NCBI GenBank assembly: GCA_036874045.1
Contig: CM072345.1
Coordinates: 265,501-329,500 of the forward strand
Length of the DNA stretch: 64,000 nt
Direction: 5' to 3'
Source of the DNA: Cymodocea nodosa
Lineage: Eukaryota > Streptophyta > Magnoliopsida > Alismatales > Cymodoceaceae
Each line of letters opens with the position of its first letter. Position 1 is the first letter of the stretch. This document shows positions 13,448 through 25,459 of the stretch, one piece after another. Below the pieces are notes generated by a model that saw only the letters and a list, made by a program, of their open reading frames with translations, was not told where the DNA came from and did not search any database. The position numbers were made by a program, and so were the translations under genes.

Positions 13448-14182
13448 TGGTAGATCTTGACAAATTTTCACTCGGTGGCCTATGTCTAAAGTGTCTAAAT
13501 GCCTTAGGCATTGATTCGTCATTCGTCATTCACCATTTCCATCAATGATTTTGCTTTGGTTTACTGGACACCCATTATTCTAACTTCCTAAGTCCTCCCC
13601 ACCTCATTTTCTTTTGATCTCTCTCCCATCTCTGTGGCCAGATGCAGAATCCCATCACCTTATTCCTCTTGTCTCCCTTAGATTAGATCTTCAATTGTAT
13701 GTGATATAGGCATTGTAAGGTGCACCTTATGTCTTCAATAATATAACCTTCTGTTGGATGTTTCCATGTGGCATATGAGGTACGCCTTATGACATTTACA
13801 GTGAAAGAGGCTTATGGCCATCGATAATGGGCAATGGTTGCCATCTATATGTCAGAGAAAGAGGCTTTTCTCTGAAAATAGTAGCTGGAGATGGGTAAAT
13901 ATTTTCCATTTTTTTAGTAAAATGTAATTATATCATTGATAAACAGTGTATTATTCAATGAGGAGGATTATCCATTAATTTGATATTATTTTAATATTTT
14001 ATTGCTAAAAATGGTTTCATCTTTTTATACAAATTGTAAAAACCATATTTTCAACTTTGTTAAAGCATTATCAGTGCTTATATTTCATTTGAAGTTGTGA
14101 TTATAATCTTGTAACTCATCTCAACTCTTTTTTATCTTTCTATGATACAATAACTAGACTAAGCTAGTTAGTTTCTTTTCAG
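13448..14182 (+). other. Intron 2, right end: nothing recognised
   Basis: The sequence is intron with no coding or repeat family that I recognise, ending in the exon 3 acceptor tract. Confidence 0.5.
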
Positions 14183-14284
14183 ATTTATGTTGACAGGCTT
14201 AGTGCCAAGCAAACAGCAAATGAGGTTGAGGTCCGTGGGCCTCCAGCATCAAAGGCATTCACTGATGATGGTTGTCCAACAAAG
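14183..14284 (+). CDS. EDD1: EDD1 exon 3 (VRGPPASKAF block)
   Basis: This exon has 34 codons and is phase 0 at both ends. It contains the strongly conserved EVEVRGPPASKAFTDDG stretch and ends CPTK, where Arabidopsis has VEVRGPPASKAFDDEGNPTK. The acceptor is tttcttttcag and the donor is AAG|gttgtg. It is the longest and most recognisable of the nine exons. The intron before it is 9.8 kb and is filled mainly by two copia relics. Confidence 0.96.
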
Positions 14285-16160
14285 GTTGTGGTCTTAAATT
14301 TTGTATGGTGCCAATTTTATGGATTTTATAGTTTTCACATTCTTTTATTTTTTATTGTTAATTATTATTCTTTATAGAAATTTAACAGTTTTTTTAAGCA
14401 TGTATCTACTGTTTTAATCAGTTACACACGATGGTATCTCTTTCTTTTCAAGACTAGAAATTATAAATGAAGAATGCTTTTATTCTATGAACTAGAATAC
14501 CTTGTATAGGACCATAGGTATTATAAGAAAGTACTGTATAGTCGGTCATTGAACTAAATCCAATTAGCTATATCAAGGTGGACGGAAGCAAACATTCCAA
14601 CACTCCTCAGTGACATGGACTTAACGTTATACTGAAGACGTTAAAATGTATAATTGAACCATGTGAACATGTTGTAGTCAAAATTTAGCAAACAAGGGAA
14701 AGAAAAATAATAGAATAAGTTATAAACTTGGTAGTGTGCATGCCTAGCCACCAAGTTATTTGCCACATTAAATCCAATTTTTGAGGGTGAGATTTATAGA
14801 AATAAACATATTGAAAATAAGGCAAATTTTGAAATATTTAGGAATAGTAATAAGTTATGACAAATAACGTAATATAAATTGTAGCATTTGGTGGACATTC
14901 TTGTACAACAAGTCCCAAAGCCATCGCTGAAGAGAATTAAAGATTAATGTTAATACTTAGTTGTAAAATTAGGATGTACAATGGTATGACTTACCATGGC
15001 GTATAATAATGGATAAATGGTGGTCACTGGTATTTGCAACTGCAAAGTTAGAATTGGATTGAACTATAGTTGAAATGATAGAGCTTAGCTTTTGAAGCAC
15101 AATAGGCAACTATTCTAGGTACATCTTGACCAAGATATGAAATCCTCTTCCAGCTTCATGACCCAAACAAATCATTTTCTTTGTCTAATGATATTAAAAA
15201 CCACAATATGAAAGGGTTATAGTGATAGGTTTGAAACATTTCACTAGAGAGAAGGTAAATAGTGAAGTGAGTATAAACAAAGTGTGCTAAACTTTGAGAT
15301 GTAATGCAATATAGTGAGAACCAAATGCAAGAGTAACAACAAACCATAAGAAAATAATCTATTTTATAGTGGTTCATTTTCAATCAAGGCTGTGCTCATT
15401 CTTTAAGTGTTATGCTTGAGCATTAAAATTAAATTTGATGTTATAGGCCAACACTCTACCACATACAAATCGCTTAGGTATAACACTTTGAAATTCCAAC
15501 TTAAAAACAAATAGTAGTAAGTGAAGGGTTCAATATGATATAAGCTTAGGTCTTTACTCGTTTTAACCAATGTGAGACTTTCTCAATGCACCTCTTCATT
15601 TGTAGTTTATTTATTTGCTTGCAAGCACTTGCCCTACGAAGCTGCTTTGATATTATGTGAAATTTCAATTTAAAATAACTTTGGCTGTGAGTGAAGATCC
15701 AACATTATAGAAGCTTACTTCCAACTCCTTTTAACTGATATGAGATATTTTCTCAAAAGTACTAATTAATCCTTCTTTACAAATTGAAGAATCCTTATCA
15801 CAACCTTGTGAGATTAACTTATACAAAATTAACTTACAGACTTGCAGCACTAGATCTCTTTGCTAACTATCCACTTAGTTGATGCTTAAAAGATCTTTTA
15901 GTGAGGCTAAGTGTGTGAGTGAAACTTTGTTGGAAAGTGGGGAAAGAATTTGGGCTCTTAGTGAATGTAAATAGAACACAAGAGAGATTATAGATGTGTG
16001 TTATCCATGACCAATAGAGGTGTTTATATAGAATTCAGTGGTCTAGTGTTGTCTACATAATAGCTAGAAATTTCCTTCAATGGCCAATTGATTGATAAGT
16101 TATCTTTCTATTAGTATGCTGTTGGGTCTATCATTTTAAGAAACAGTATTATAGATAAGT
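14285..16160 (+). other. EDD1 intron 3, left part: diverged repeats only
   Basis: No gene is supported. Diverged direct repeats of about 110-120 bp occur at about 15,488-15,600 and 15,659-15,778 (shared parts: tgaaattYcaaYttaaaa, gtgaag, ttttaacYRatgtgaga). The phrase accaatgtgagactttct and a nearby ctttgatattatgtga (resembling a reversed primer-binding site) suggest a decayed LTR, at low confidence. Confidence 0.4.
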
Positions 16161-16162
16161 TA

Positions 16163-16985
16163 TTATTTTTTTTAACAAAACATCATCGATCTATTTATGG
16201 GGTGGGGGTCTAAAATAAAAGAGGTTACAAGTGGGGGGGTGGGGTAACTCGGCCAGAATCTCATACAAATAAACAAGAAAAGATAAAACATTAAAAGCAC
16301 AATGATCAATCGTTTCTATAGCTCATAACTCCCCACTTATCTAGTCGCCAATGTCCTTTGATCTCCTCTAGTAATTCTTCATTTCTCTTGAATGATGTCT
16401 TTTAATAGCACTTAAATCCTTCGCCAAAGAATTAACCACTCTATTAACCTCCATGATAACATGTTCAAAGGAATGAACCTATTGAACAACAACATGAGAT
16501 TAATCTGGAAGTAGTCCTTGATAACATGAGATTAACATGTTGCCAACTGGGACAAGAATTCTCCTTGTCAACACACATTGCAATGAATCCTGGCTCTAAC
16601 TGTATTTACCTCTACTATCACATGGCCATTGATATTTGATTTGTAGTATCCATCCACCAGCCTTGCTCTCTGGTCCACACAATCCTAGCCTCCTGCAACT
16701 CAATATCATTAAAGTCATTTTGTTTCTTCGTGAGAAGATTAGCCAACCTGCACTTGATCTTATTGAAAGCCATTCTAAAGTCCAGCAATGCTCTTTCCAC
16801 TCTAGCTTTAATGTTGACAAAGGTGCCATCTTTATTGTCATACATGACATTACATCTTTCCTTTCAAAGTTTCCAAAGCATATTAACTACAACAAATTTC
16901 ATAAAAATGCTAACGTGAGCCTTAATTTGTGTGAATAGAGTCCAATAAACCATATCTTAAACTTGTAAATTAGACCAGATTGAAT
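16163..16985 (-). mobile_element. LINE (L1-type) 3' fragment
   Basis: It reads on the minus strand. The A-rich 3' end (ttattattttttttaac on plus) is at about 16,163, next to the shared tail block (CCCCATAAATAGA on minus). Upstream is the RNase H/linker region with GTFVNIKARVERALLDFRMA, which matches the same region of the LINE at 35,169-38,060 (FANIRACIDSFLDTFYRTFN). It is 5'-truncated and frames are interrupted. Confidence 0.78.
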
Positions 16986-17690
16986 TGTGTTGGCCTAGCT
17001 TGGCAAGATTTAATTGTGCTATTGACTGACATGACACGGTTTGGCAAGCCTTGTTGGTGCAACCCACTATGGAGCATGACACAATTCTAGCTCAAGTGTC
17101 AACACAACATATGCAATCTGTGGGCAACTAGGTGAGCAGATTGTTGATGGAGCGAGTGAGCAAAATGAGACCTAAAGAAGTAGGGGGCAGATGGAGTGGG
17201 TGAGTGTTTGAGCAATGAGGCATAATTCTTTAGGGTTTCATAATTTACGATAAGGTAGAGAAGAACATGAGGCAAGTGGGTGTGAAGGACAATTGGGTGT
17301 TAGGAAAATGGTAAGCCAATGATGGGGCAAGTGAGCGACATGTGGGCATGAGGTGAGGAAGGTGATTGGGCATTTGTGCAAGTGAGTGAGAAACAACTTG
17401 GCAAGGCAAGTGTAGGGAAATGAGTGGAGGGTAATGATTGGAGGCAATGGGTAGAGAACAACAACTTAGTAGGGCAGCAATTGGGTGGGACAATGGGCGG
17501 CATGGTGGCAATGAGCAATCAATGGTTTTTCCTTATTTATTTCATCTTAATCTTCACAACTTCACTTGACAACAACTCAACTAAATCTTTCTCTCCTCTA
17601 ATTCTCAAATCTTCTATTTTCTAATCTTTAATTTCTCTTAAATCTAAAGTTTTCTACTCTTTTTTTTATCAAGTGATTCATTTGGAGTTT
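16986..17690 (+). other. Intron 3: G-rich low-complexity stretch
   Basis: From about 17,020 to 17,520 the sequence repeats short G/A-rich words (gggtgagtgag, ggcaagtg, aatgagca) without a clean period. No gene is supported. Confidence 0.45.
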
Positions 17691-18850
17691 TTGCAATGGC
17701 AAACAACTTTGACTTCAACTTCAACAATGAAGGTCAAAATTTTGAATATTTGTTTAAAATAATGCAATTGGTGAAAACTATAAGATCAATTAGGGCATCT
17801 TCATCAATTGTGAAAAGTTTTAAAAAAGAGTTTAAATATGGTTTAATGTACTATAAAGATGAAAACTATGTAGGACAATACTATATTGGAGAGAACCTTC
17901 TGCAATAACTGCAATGCAAATTTTTCATAAAAAATTTACTATTATCATTTTTCAGAATTCTTTATATTTGATGTTAAGTAGTTGTTTTCTATATAAAGAA
18001 TCTATAAAAACTTATTATATTCATAGTTGAACTAATTACAATAAAAATTTAGATAAAGATGATTTTCAAATTATTAGTTGTTTTATTTAATTTTTAAAAC
18101 TATTTGATGATGCAACTATAACATTATTTGAAGTGTATTATTCTACTTTTGTTTATGCATGACATCATTTGTGTGACATTGCATTAATTTTTAATAAATA
18201 TGATAATCTTGAATTTTTACACCTATAGTTGAAATAATGATAGAAATTTTTTTGAAGTATTGACTTGATATTCTTTTATTATATGCATTGAGTACTTGTT
18301 TAGATCTTAGGAGTAAATTAAAATTAATTGGTAAATTGATAAATAGGATACAACAATGTTTAGGTATACAAATTGGATTAACTCTTTGGATGGTTGAAGA
18401 TAATTTGAATGGAATGCTTGATTTATATGCTTTAAAATATAAAGTAGGAATAACTCAAGTTTCATCTTCTATGCCATCACCATCATCATTATCAATGATG
18501 ATATTTTGGAAATTATTAGAAGATGAAAAAGATTATCTGTTATCTTCCACTACAATTTATAAACAAGAATTAAATACTTTTAATTCTAGTAATCATCAAT
18601 ATTTAAGAAATGAATATCATAGTAAGAATAATTTTGTTATAATTGATTGATGAAAACTACAATCTTTGACATTTCCTATTTTATTTTTAGTGGTTAGAGA
18701 TTATTAACTATTCTAGTATCTTCTATAGTTTGTAAACATGTATTTAGCATTAATAGAAATATTTTAGATGAAAGAAGCTTTAAGTTAAAAGATGATGTTT
18801 TATAAGTTTTAATCTATGTTAAAAATTAGGAGTTTACTTGACATTGTATG
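17690..18850 (+). pseudogene. Decayed hAT-family transposase
   Basis: The plus-strand frames contain the hAT landmarks in order. First is a FDDATITLFEVYYSTF..CDI segment (about 18,095-18,190), then STCLDLRSKLKLIGKLI (about 18,290-18,345, the family's A.LDPRYKL block). Last is the C-terminal dimerisation region with FPILFLVVRDY, IPVSS-like and RSFKLKDDVL blocks (about 18,670-18,805). Frameshifts and stops separate these blocks, and an 83-nt stretch around 18,205-18,290 is out of frame with what follows. The N-terminal part and zinc finger are not recognisable; the 70-codon open stretch starting MANNFDFNF at 17,696 may be a remnant of it. No inverted ends were located. Confidence 0.7.
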
Positions 18851-18959
18851 CAAAAACAATATGATTATTAGATAGATGATTTTGCTTACATGAGAATTTG
18901 AATGTAGATATGTAATGTAATTTTCATTGAAATGTAATTTTTTTAAGAGGATGATTTTC

Positions 18960-19500
18960 TTCTAGGTGCTCATAGATTTCTTCCTGTAGGCACCTTCTGT
19001 AGTCAGCCTGTGTGGCCACATGCGCCTCCTTGTGTTGTCACGTTGCTTGCATTGCTTGCACCACCCATGCCACTTGCACCTCTTGTGTAATCCCATTTCA
19101 TGTGCCCCTTTTAGGGTGCTTTGCATAGCCATCATGCATGGTTGCCTATGTCATCTCATGTCGCTTGCATCTTATGTTGCTTGCCCCTCTTGTTTCATAC
19201 ACCCCTTGTTGCCCACACTACACATCACATGCTGCCTTTTGCACCCATGCCTCTTGTTGCCTACCTTCTTGTCACCTATGTCTATTTTTGAGTATGGTCT
19301 CATGTTGTGTGCTCCTCTAGAGGGGCATGCGATATTTTTGAGGGGGAAAGGGGGGAGAGCTACCGTTGTGTGTCACCATGCATCGTTGCTTGTCATTGTG
19401 CAATGCATAGTGGTGAGAAGAAAAAAAAAAATACAAAACACATGGTTGCCCATGAGAGCACCACATGTTAGGTGCTAGGAAGAGTTTCCTAGCATTAGTA
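18960..19500 (+). repeat. C/T-rich low-complexity stretch
   Basis: Words such as ttgcacc, cctcttgt, catgcc and cttgttgcc recur irregularly. The 152-codon open stretch here is Cys, Leu and His-rich only because of this composition and is not proposed as a gene. From 19,500 to 19,870 the sequence is AT-rich with nothing recognised. Confidence 0.5.
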
Positions 19501-19869
19501 TATGCATTTTCTTCATTTTTTTTAAATGTAATATTTTTCATGCATCATTCTTATATAATATTTTTAATAAATTGTAAATGATGTATTTTTTAAATTTAAT
19601 TTTTTCACTTTTAAAATTAATAATTTTTTTAAAATTTCATTATCATTTGTCATTGAATTTATTCTACTTTCATTATCATATAAATCATAATTGATTCTTT
19701 AGTCTTAATTATTGAAGCTTTGCCTAGTCAAGGTATGCCCATGATTGACAACCCACCCCACTTTAGTTACTTCTGCTTGTAGCTTGTGTAGCTACTCGTT
19801 TGCTACCTACTTTGACTTCTCGCCCTAACTCCATTCTTCCTTGTTGTAGTCATGCACTTACACTTGAAT

Positions 19870-21540
19870 GACAAGAATCATCAATAATGATAATGATCCT
19901 TTAATAAATGTTGATAGAATATGTTTTTAATGTTTTTGATCCTTTAGCAGATATACTCAAGACACAAAAATAATTGATAATAATAATGATATAATATCTA
20001 TGACTAGCCATAAAGGAAACCCTAATAAGACCCTAAATATCATAATGCACTAACTTAGATTTTGACTTGATGAAAGATGCAAATGGCGAAACGTAATATG
20101 ATAGTATTTACTTAATTGGCAAAACTCGTAGTCAAAAGTAGAAATAGATACTCAAGGTAATGCTTGTCATAACTTGCAATGGGAAGGATGTCCCAACTGA
20201 TAATGTCAAAGGTTAGAAGACTCAAAAGTTGATGCTAGGTGCACCAATCCATGATGCAATATTAGAGATATACATGCCCTATGTGTTCCAAACAAATCCT
20301 CCTCATTTGCAAATCTTGAATAACATAATGAAAAGGAAAAAAGTCAAAAAATAGGATAACTATTCAGTAATAGCACCAATAGATGGTAAATTAACAAGAA
20401 AAATAGGTACAAAAAGAACACAATCAAGGGTCATTTGAGAAGAAGCTTGAATAACCCCTTTTCTAGAAATGGAGCGAGCATGCTTATTGGCTATAGAAAT
20501 GAAATTAACATCTAATAAGTTGGAAAGGGGGTAAGTAGTTCACATGTACTTGACATGTGAGAGGAAGAGCCAGAGTTTGGGAATCATTCTTGAAGGCCAA
20601 AAGGGTAGTAGTAATTGAGGAGGATGTCATAGCCTGTGATGTTGTGGTAGATATCTAGAGCTCTCAGAGTTGCAAGAATTCAACATATTCAACTTCTGTA
20701 AGTGTCACTATAGAAGCACTTATGGATTTGGAGTCATTGGATGAGCCATCTTTGGATGATTTTGGTATCTCATTAGATAACTACGCTCACTCTAGGTTAT
20801 CATATTTCTGCCAACACCTATTAGAGTAGTTGTTGGTGTTGTTGCCATACTCACAAGGTTGTCGATCACAACTGTCTTGACCACCACCTCTACCTACAAC
20901 ATGGCCTTGACCCTAAGCAACCATAATGAATTGATCAATTAGGGGACTAAGAGTTGGAGACAAGATATGCAACACTTTAGAAAAGGTGGTATGGAGATCA
21001 GGGATGGTATCACTCACAAGTATCTGTGCATGAACTTGACTTGAGACTTCTAGATTCATACTGTGAAGATAAGTAGCAACATGTAACTCATCGCAATATT
21101 GTTAGAGTTTGGTGGTTAGTGGTTGGTGTATCTCAAGCTTGTCAGCAAAGACACAAAATGCTATTAAGTGCTTCTGAACAATACACCCTTGTATTGATCA
21201 GTGAATATCTGCTCATCTACCTCAAAAATCCAACTAATGTTCTTCCCATGTTCATATGTAAGTTGCAATGTATCTTAAATCTTTTTGGCCAGCTTAAGCA
21301 TCATTATGCTATGGATAATGTTGGACTCCACATTGTTGATCATCAATAAGATAATCACAGCATCAGCAATGCACCAGTCCTTTTAGGTAGCATCCTTAAC
21401 ATCCAGCAGGGGTTGATTAATGTGCTTTAGGCATCTATGTGCCCATAGAAGGCAGTTTCTTCCATTTATACTAAGGTTTTTTTTTAGAGTATCAATGAAG
21501 TCCATGGGTTAACTGATTTAGTCACAAGAACAGTAGAATT
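19870..21540 (-). mobile_element. Ty1-copia fossil, gag to integrase part
   Basis: It reads on the minus strand. A gag-like block (KLAKKIQDTLQLTYEHGKN, about 21,230-21,300) is followed by lower-scoring gag and pre-integrase/integrase sequence down to about 19,950. The gag block is close to the one in the relic at 3,110-4,231, so they are probably the same family. No LTR was found. It is heavily broken. From 21,540 to 22,046 I see ordinary intron. Confidence 0.65.
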
Positions 21541-22046
21541 TGGAAGCACAGATCTGGAATGTTATGGATATGTCTTTGTTCAGAATAATTCATAATCATG
21601 GGAATCAAACCTCATTTGTTATCAACAAATTGTCTCGCCTAATCCCATTTGTATTGGAAATAGTAAATGCAATACCACAAAGCCTCCATTTACCTAATCA
21701 ATTGTGTCCCTTTTATCCCCAAATGGTGGGACTAAAAGCTTTGCATGTTTTGTGCTCTTGTTTTTAAAAAAAAAAATATAATTCCAATTTCTATCATAAA
21801 AAATCATCAAATTTGGGTGATTTATATGGATAAAATTCATTCAAATCTGTTGGAAGAAGGCACTTACCTTCTCATTTATTAAAGTTTCAGCATGCTTTCT
21901 GTCTTAATTTGTGCATGGCTATGTGAATCTGTAACTTTATAAATACATAGGATCTGGACATTCTGCTTGTTTGTCTTGCATGATGAATCACCAAGCCACT
22001 AAATTTTGATTGATGATTTGTATTTTAATATCATTCTTTTGATCAG

Positions 22047-22110
22047 GCTGCTGAAGGTTTCTGCAGAAAATATTCAGTATCTGTGGATTGCTTGTATAAA
22101 AAATTTGATG
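22047..22110 (+). CDS. EDD1: EDD1 exon 4
   Basis: This exon has 64 nt, starts in phase 0 and ends after the first base of a Gly codon. It encodes AAEGFCRKYSVSVDCLYKKF and then Asp; the Arabidopsis segment is AAEGFSRRYGVPLEKLYRK. The acceptor is ttttgatcag and the donor is GATG|gtcaga, which lacks the usual +3 purine context but is the only site that keeps the frame. The split Gly codon is completed by the first two bases of exon 5, 12.8 kb downstream. Confidence 0.92.
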
Positions 22111-22450
22111 GTCAGAATCTGTTTGTTTATTTAAAATTCCTTGCTTGTTTCTTTTTTGGTTTAATTGGACATGTTTGCTTATTATTGTGCTGACCTTGAT
22201 ATATCTGGATCAAATTGCTTAAAGCTTGGTTTCCTGAAGTGCCATTTTTTGTAGAAGTTTGGACACCTGTTTGATGTCTTTAATCTTTATTGAGACATTA
22301 GTTACTGAGAGAGATCCAACATGTGGTTAAATATTATCAAGCTAAGAAATCAATCACCAAAATGCACTAATGTGGATTCTGATTCTTACCATTTTTGTTG
22401 ACATACATTTGTAAATTGTCTAACAACGTCTAGATTATTACTACACATGC
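22111..22450 (+). other. EDD1 intron 4, start: nothing recognised
   Basis: The sequence is ordinary AT-rich intron between the exon 4 donor and the LINE 3' end. Confidence 0.5.
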
Positions 22451-25440
22451 TTTTTCTTTTTTTAACAAATCCCCGGTCTATTTGTGGGGCAAGGTTCCAA
22501 CACAGCTTAGAACCAAAAAGACACAGAAAACACCAAACCTAGAATCCAGAAACAAAAACCATCCTCAGAAATCTAAACTTTCTTATAACTAGATATGTTC
22601 CATTGTCTAATAGCACTTGACACTTTACATCCTATGGTAAGTCCTCTACTATGTAAAAGATGGTTTGAATTTTGGATTTGAATGCTTCATTAGCTAAACA
22701 ATCAATTGCTTCGTTAGCTTTCCTGTAGATGTGGGTAATAGATCCAACCTTAGATAGTAGAGTCAACAACTCACACTAGGGTCTCATTTAAGCACTTAGA
22801 AAGTAATGAAAAAGAATAGAAAATTCTAGAAAGTGATAAAAAAGAAAGTTACAGAAAATTAGCAAAAATATGAGTATTTGTATACAATAAAGAATGTAAT
22901 AGAAAACAATAGAAAGTAACAAAATATAAATTTAATAAAATACAATTGTTCAATGCTCATACCAAGTTAATAGATAAATATAAATTTTATAATAAAAGAT
23001 TATGAAATGTGATTTTTATAATTTATGATAATAAAATATGATTTTTATAATTTATGATGGTAAAATATGATTTTTAAGATAGAATATGATAAAAGATAAT
23101 AAAATATAATTGTTATGATTTATGGTGATAAAATATAATTTTTATGATTTATGATGATAAAATAAGATTTTTAAGATAAAAGATGTTAAAATATAATTTT
23201 TATGATTTATGATTTAGAGACAAATCATCATTTTTTGACTTTTTCACACCTGCCGAGGTCAAAAAGGAGGTACGAAGAAAAATCTTTCTTAGGAAAGTTG
23301 AAATTAAAAATTTATCAAATTTTTTATTATTTTTCGTTGTGTACAAATATCTTACATTTTGTCTTAACTTTCTATTACTTTCATTTTTGTCTCTTTTTAC
23401 TACTTTCTGATGTGTACAAACTTCTCTAGAAATACATTATATGGGGAATTGGACATCTTTGCTCGTTAGCAGCTTTACAAATTTGTAAGGAGTCAACTTC
23501 CACATCAACATTCCCTAGCTGGAAATTATTGGAATCCATTTTAGCAATCAGCATGTCACCATCTGTGTTGTGTAGAATGCTACTTCTTGCTCCGATCTGA
23601 TTTGAACAGGTTCATCCGTATTTAATTTCATTGGCCTCTAAGTGGTTTCAACCATCTTAACCATCTAACCTTGTTATCATTCTCCTTATTCTCCTGCAGT
23701 CCATGTACTCTCTTGTAATCAGCTAAATCATTCAAAACATTTTTCTCAATTTTTGCAAATGGGGGACTTGACTCTTCATACAATATCTTGCACCTGTGCT
23801 TCCAAAACTCCCATAACAAACTAGCAAGAGCAAATTTTTGGAAGCAGAACCACTTTCTTTTACTCTGCCTCTGCAAAATGCTTAGAGCCCAATTTTTCCA
23901 ATCTTCTTGATTTTTAAGTGTTAACTGGAACATGTGAGAGAACCAGCTCTGACCCAACTGTGCCCAATCACCCTCAAAGCAGGTATGATCAAAATAATCT
24001 GTCTTTAAAGATATGGTAACAAACACACATGGGGGAAGAGAGAATCCACACCTTTTAGCATTTTCCATCGTGGGGAGAGCTTTGTTAAACTGTCTCCACA
24101 AGAAAAAAGAAATTCTGGTACCAAGATTCCATTTCTTCCTCTCTGCTTTTGTTCTAGAGATTTCCCAAGGTGTCTTCACTGAAATTCTGTCATTCTTCTC
24201 CTAAAACCAATGGAATTGGTCCTCTTTGAGTAAAGACTGGTTGGCAAGTGGAGTGCATTTAGAATGTGTCTATTACGAGCCACTTCAGGAATGGAGCTGC
24301 TACTTGGTGGTGGGATGTTCAATAGATCTACTAAACATCCTCTATCCAGCCACAACCATTTCAGAAGTCCACTTGTCCTTTGCCACCCTGCCACTTTGCT
24401 AAGAGAGTTACCTCATTCCTATCTGAACAAGTAGATCTCCAACATATAGAGAGTTTATAATAGTTTTCGGACCTGAGGTGATTACCTTTCATTTCTTTTA
24501 GAGAGTCCAACCAAATATTCCTATCATACTTGAGTCCCCAAGCCATCTTCATCCTGAGAGCACCCATCAATTCTTTGAGATCATGTATACTAAGTCCACC
24601 TTCTGGAGTTGGTTTGGTGACTTGTTTCCACTGCACCCAATGTGCCATTTTGTTTTCAAGCCAGCTGCCCCAGTGGAAATCTGCATAAAGCTTTTGAATT
24701 CTATCTAAAATACCAACAGGAAGGTTGTAAACATTGAGAAGATGAATTGAAATACTCGAAAGCACATGTTTGATGAGAGTTATCCTGCCAACAAGGGATA
24801 GAAGTTTTGCTTTCCAACCAACCAACTTCCTCTAGACTCTTTGTGAAAAGTCCTCAAAGTATGAACTTTTAGCTCTTTCTTTAAAAATTGGCTATCCAAT
24901 ATATTTGAAAGGAAAATCTCCTTTGGAAAAACCAATCATGTCTTTGATAAGTTGTATGTGAGATGATGTGCTTTTACAGGATGTGACAAAGAAACTTTTT
25001 GCTTTGTTTATCCTCTAGCTAGAAAAAGATTGGTAATCCTTAAACAACTTCATAGTTGTCTTGGGGCTAGATTTCCTTCCATTAAGGAAAAGAAGAGTGT
25101 CATCGACATATAAGAAATGTGAGATGTTTCTTCTAGTGCAACCTGATTTGTAAGGAATCATTCAGTTATCCACTATTAGCTTGTTGAGCTTTCTGTACAA
25201 GATTTCTTCCAACAAGATAAATAAACTAGGAGATAGAGGATCTCCTTGTCGAAGGCCTCTAGAAGCTCAAAAAAATTCTCCCAAAGTTGCCATTGATAAG
25301 AACTGAAAAGTTAACATCTTGTATGCACTTTAATCAGTCTTAAAAACTTTGATGAGGTTCTTCCACCAATGTGGTGTTATGTTTGATAAGAAAGACATGA
25401 ACCTTTCTCTGGTTGACAATTCAAGTACGATACTGAAAAT
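22451..25440 (-). mobile_element. LINE (L1-type), 5'-truncated, with an insert
   Basis: It reads on the minus strand. The order is: reverse transcriptase from about 25,440 with RGLRQGDPLSPSLF and FLYVDDTLLF (about 25,100-25,260); the C-terminal RT block KLVGWKAKLLSLVGRITLIK (about 24,760-24,830); the zf-RVT region with FFLWRQFNKALPT (about 24,080-24,120); and RNase H ending ITHIYRKANEAIDCLANEAF (about 22,680-22,745). The tail has the CCCCACAAATAGACCGGGG block (22,471-22,489) and an A-rich end. ORF1 and the endonuclease are missing. Several stops and frameshifts are present. RNase H is interrupted by the AT-rich element at about 22,785-23,445. Confidence 0.88.
22785..23445. mobile_element. AT-rich foldback element with internal tandem repeats
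   Basis: This insert interrupts the RNase H region of the surrounding LINE. Its two flanks are similar in inverted orientation over roughly 110-120 bp: the left has agaaagtaatgaaaaag, agaaagttac and gtatttgtatacaa, and the reverse complement of the right has agaaagtagtaaaaag, agaaagttaag and gatatttgtacacaa. The middle (about 22,970-23,215) holds degenerate repeats of a unit like gataaaatatgatttttat. There is no coding capacity. Long inverted ends without a transposase suggest a non-autonomous DNA transposon, perhaps Mutator-like. Edges and the target duplication are uncertain. Confidence 0.6.
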
Positions 25441-25459
25441 ACTCTTCTTTTAACTCACT

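Noticed and set aside
17238-17518. Overlapping minus-strand open frames rich in Pro, His, Leu and Ser
   Set aside because: Three frames are open together over a G-rich repeat-like stretch, which signals composition rather than coding.
19020-19478. 152-codon Cys/Leu/His-rich open frame
   Set aside because: Composition follows repeated short C/T words; no domain, and the opposite strand is equally open.
22970-23215. CRISPR-like array
   Set aside because: The repeats are degenerate, AT-rich and contiguous without unique spacers, and the context is a plant intron.
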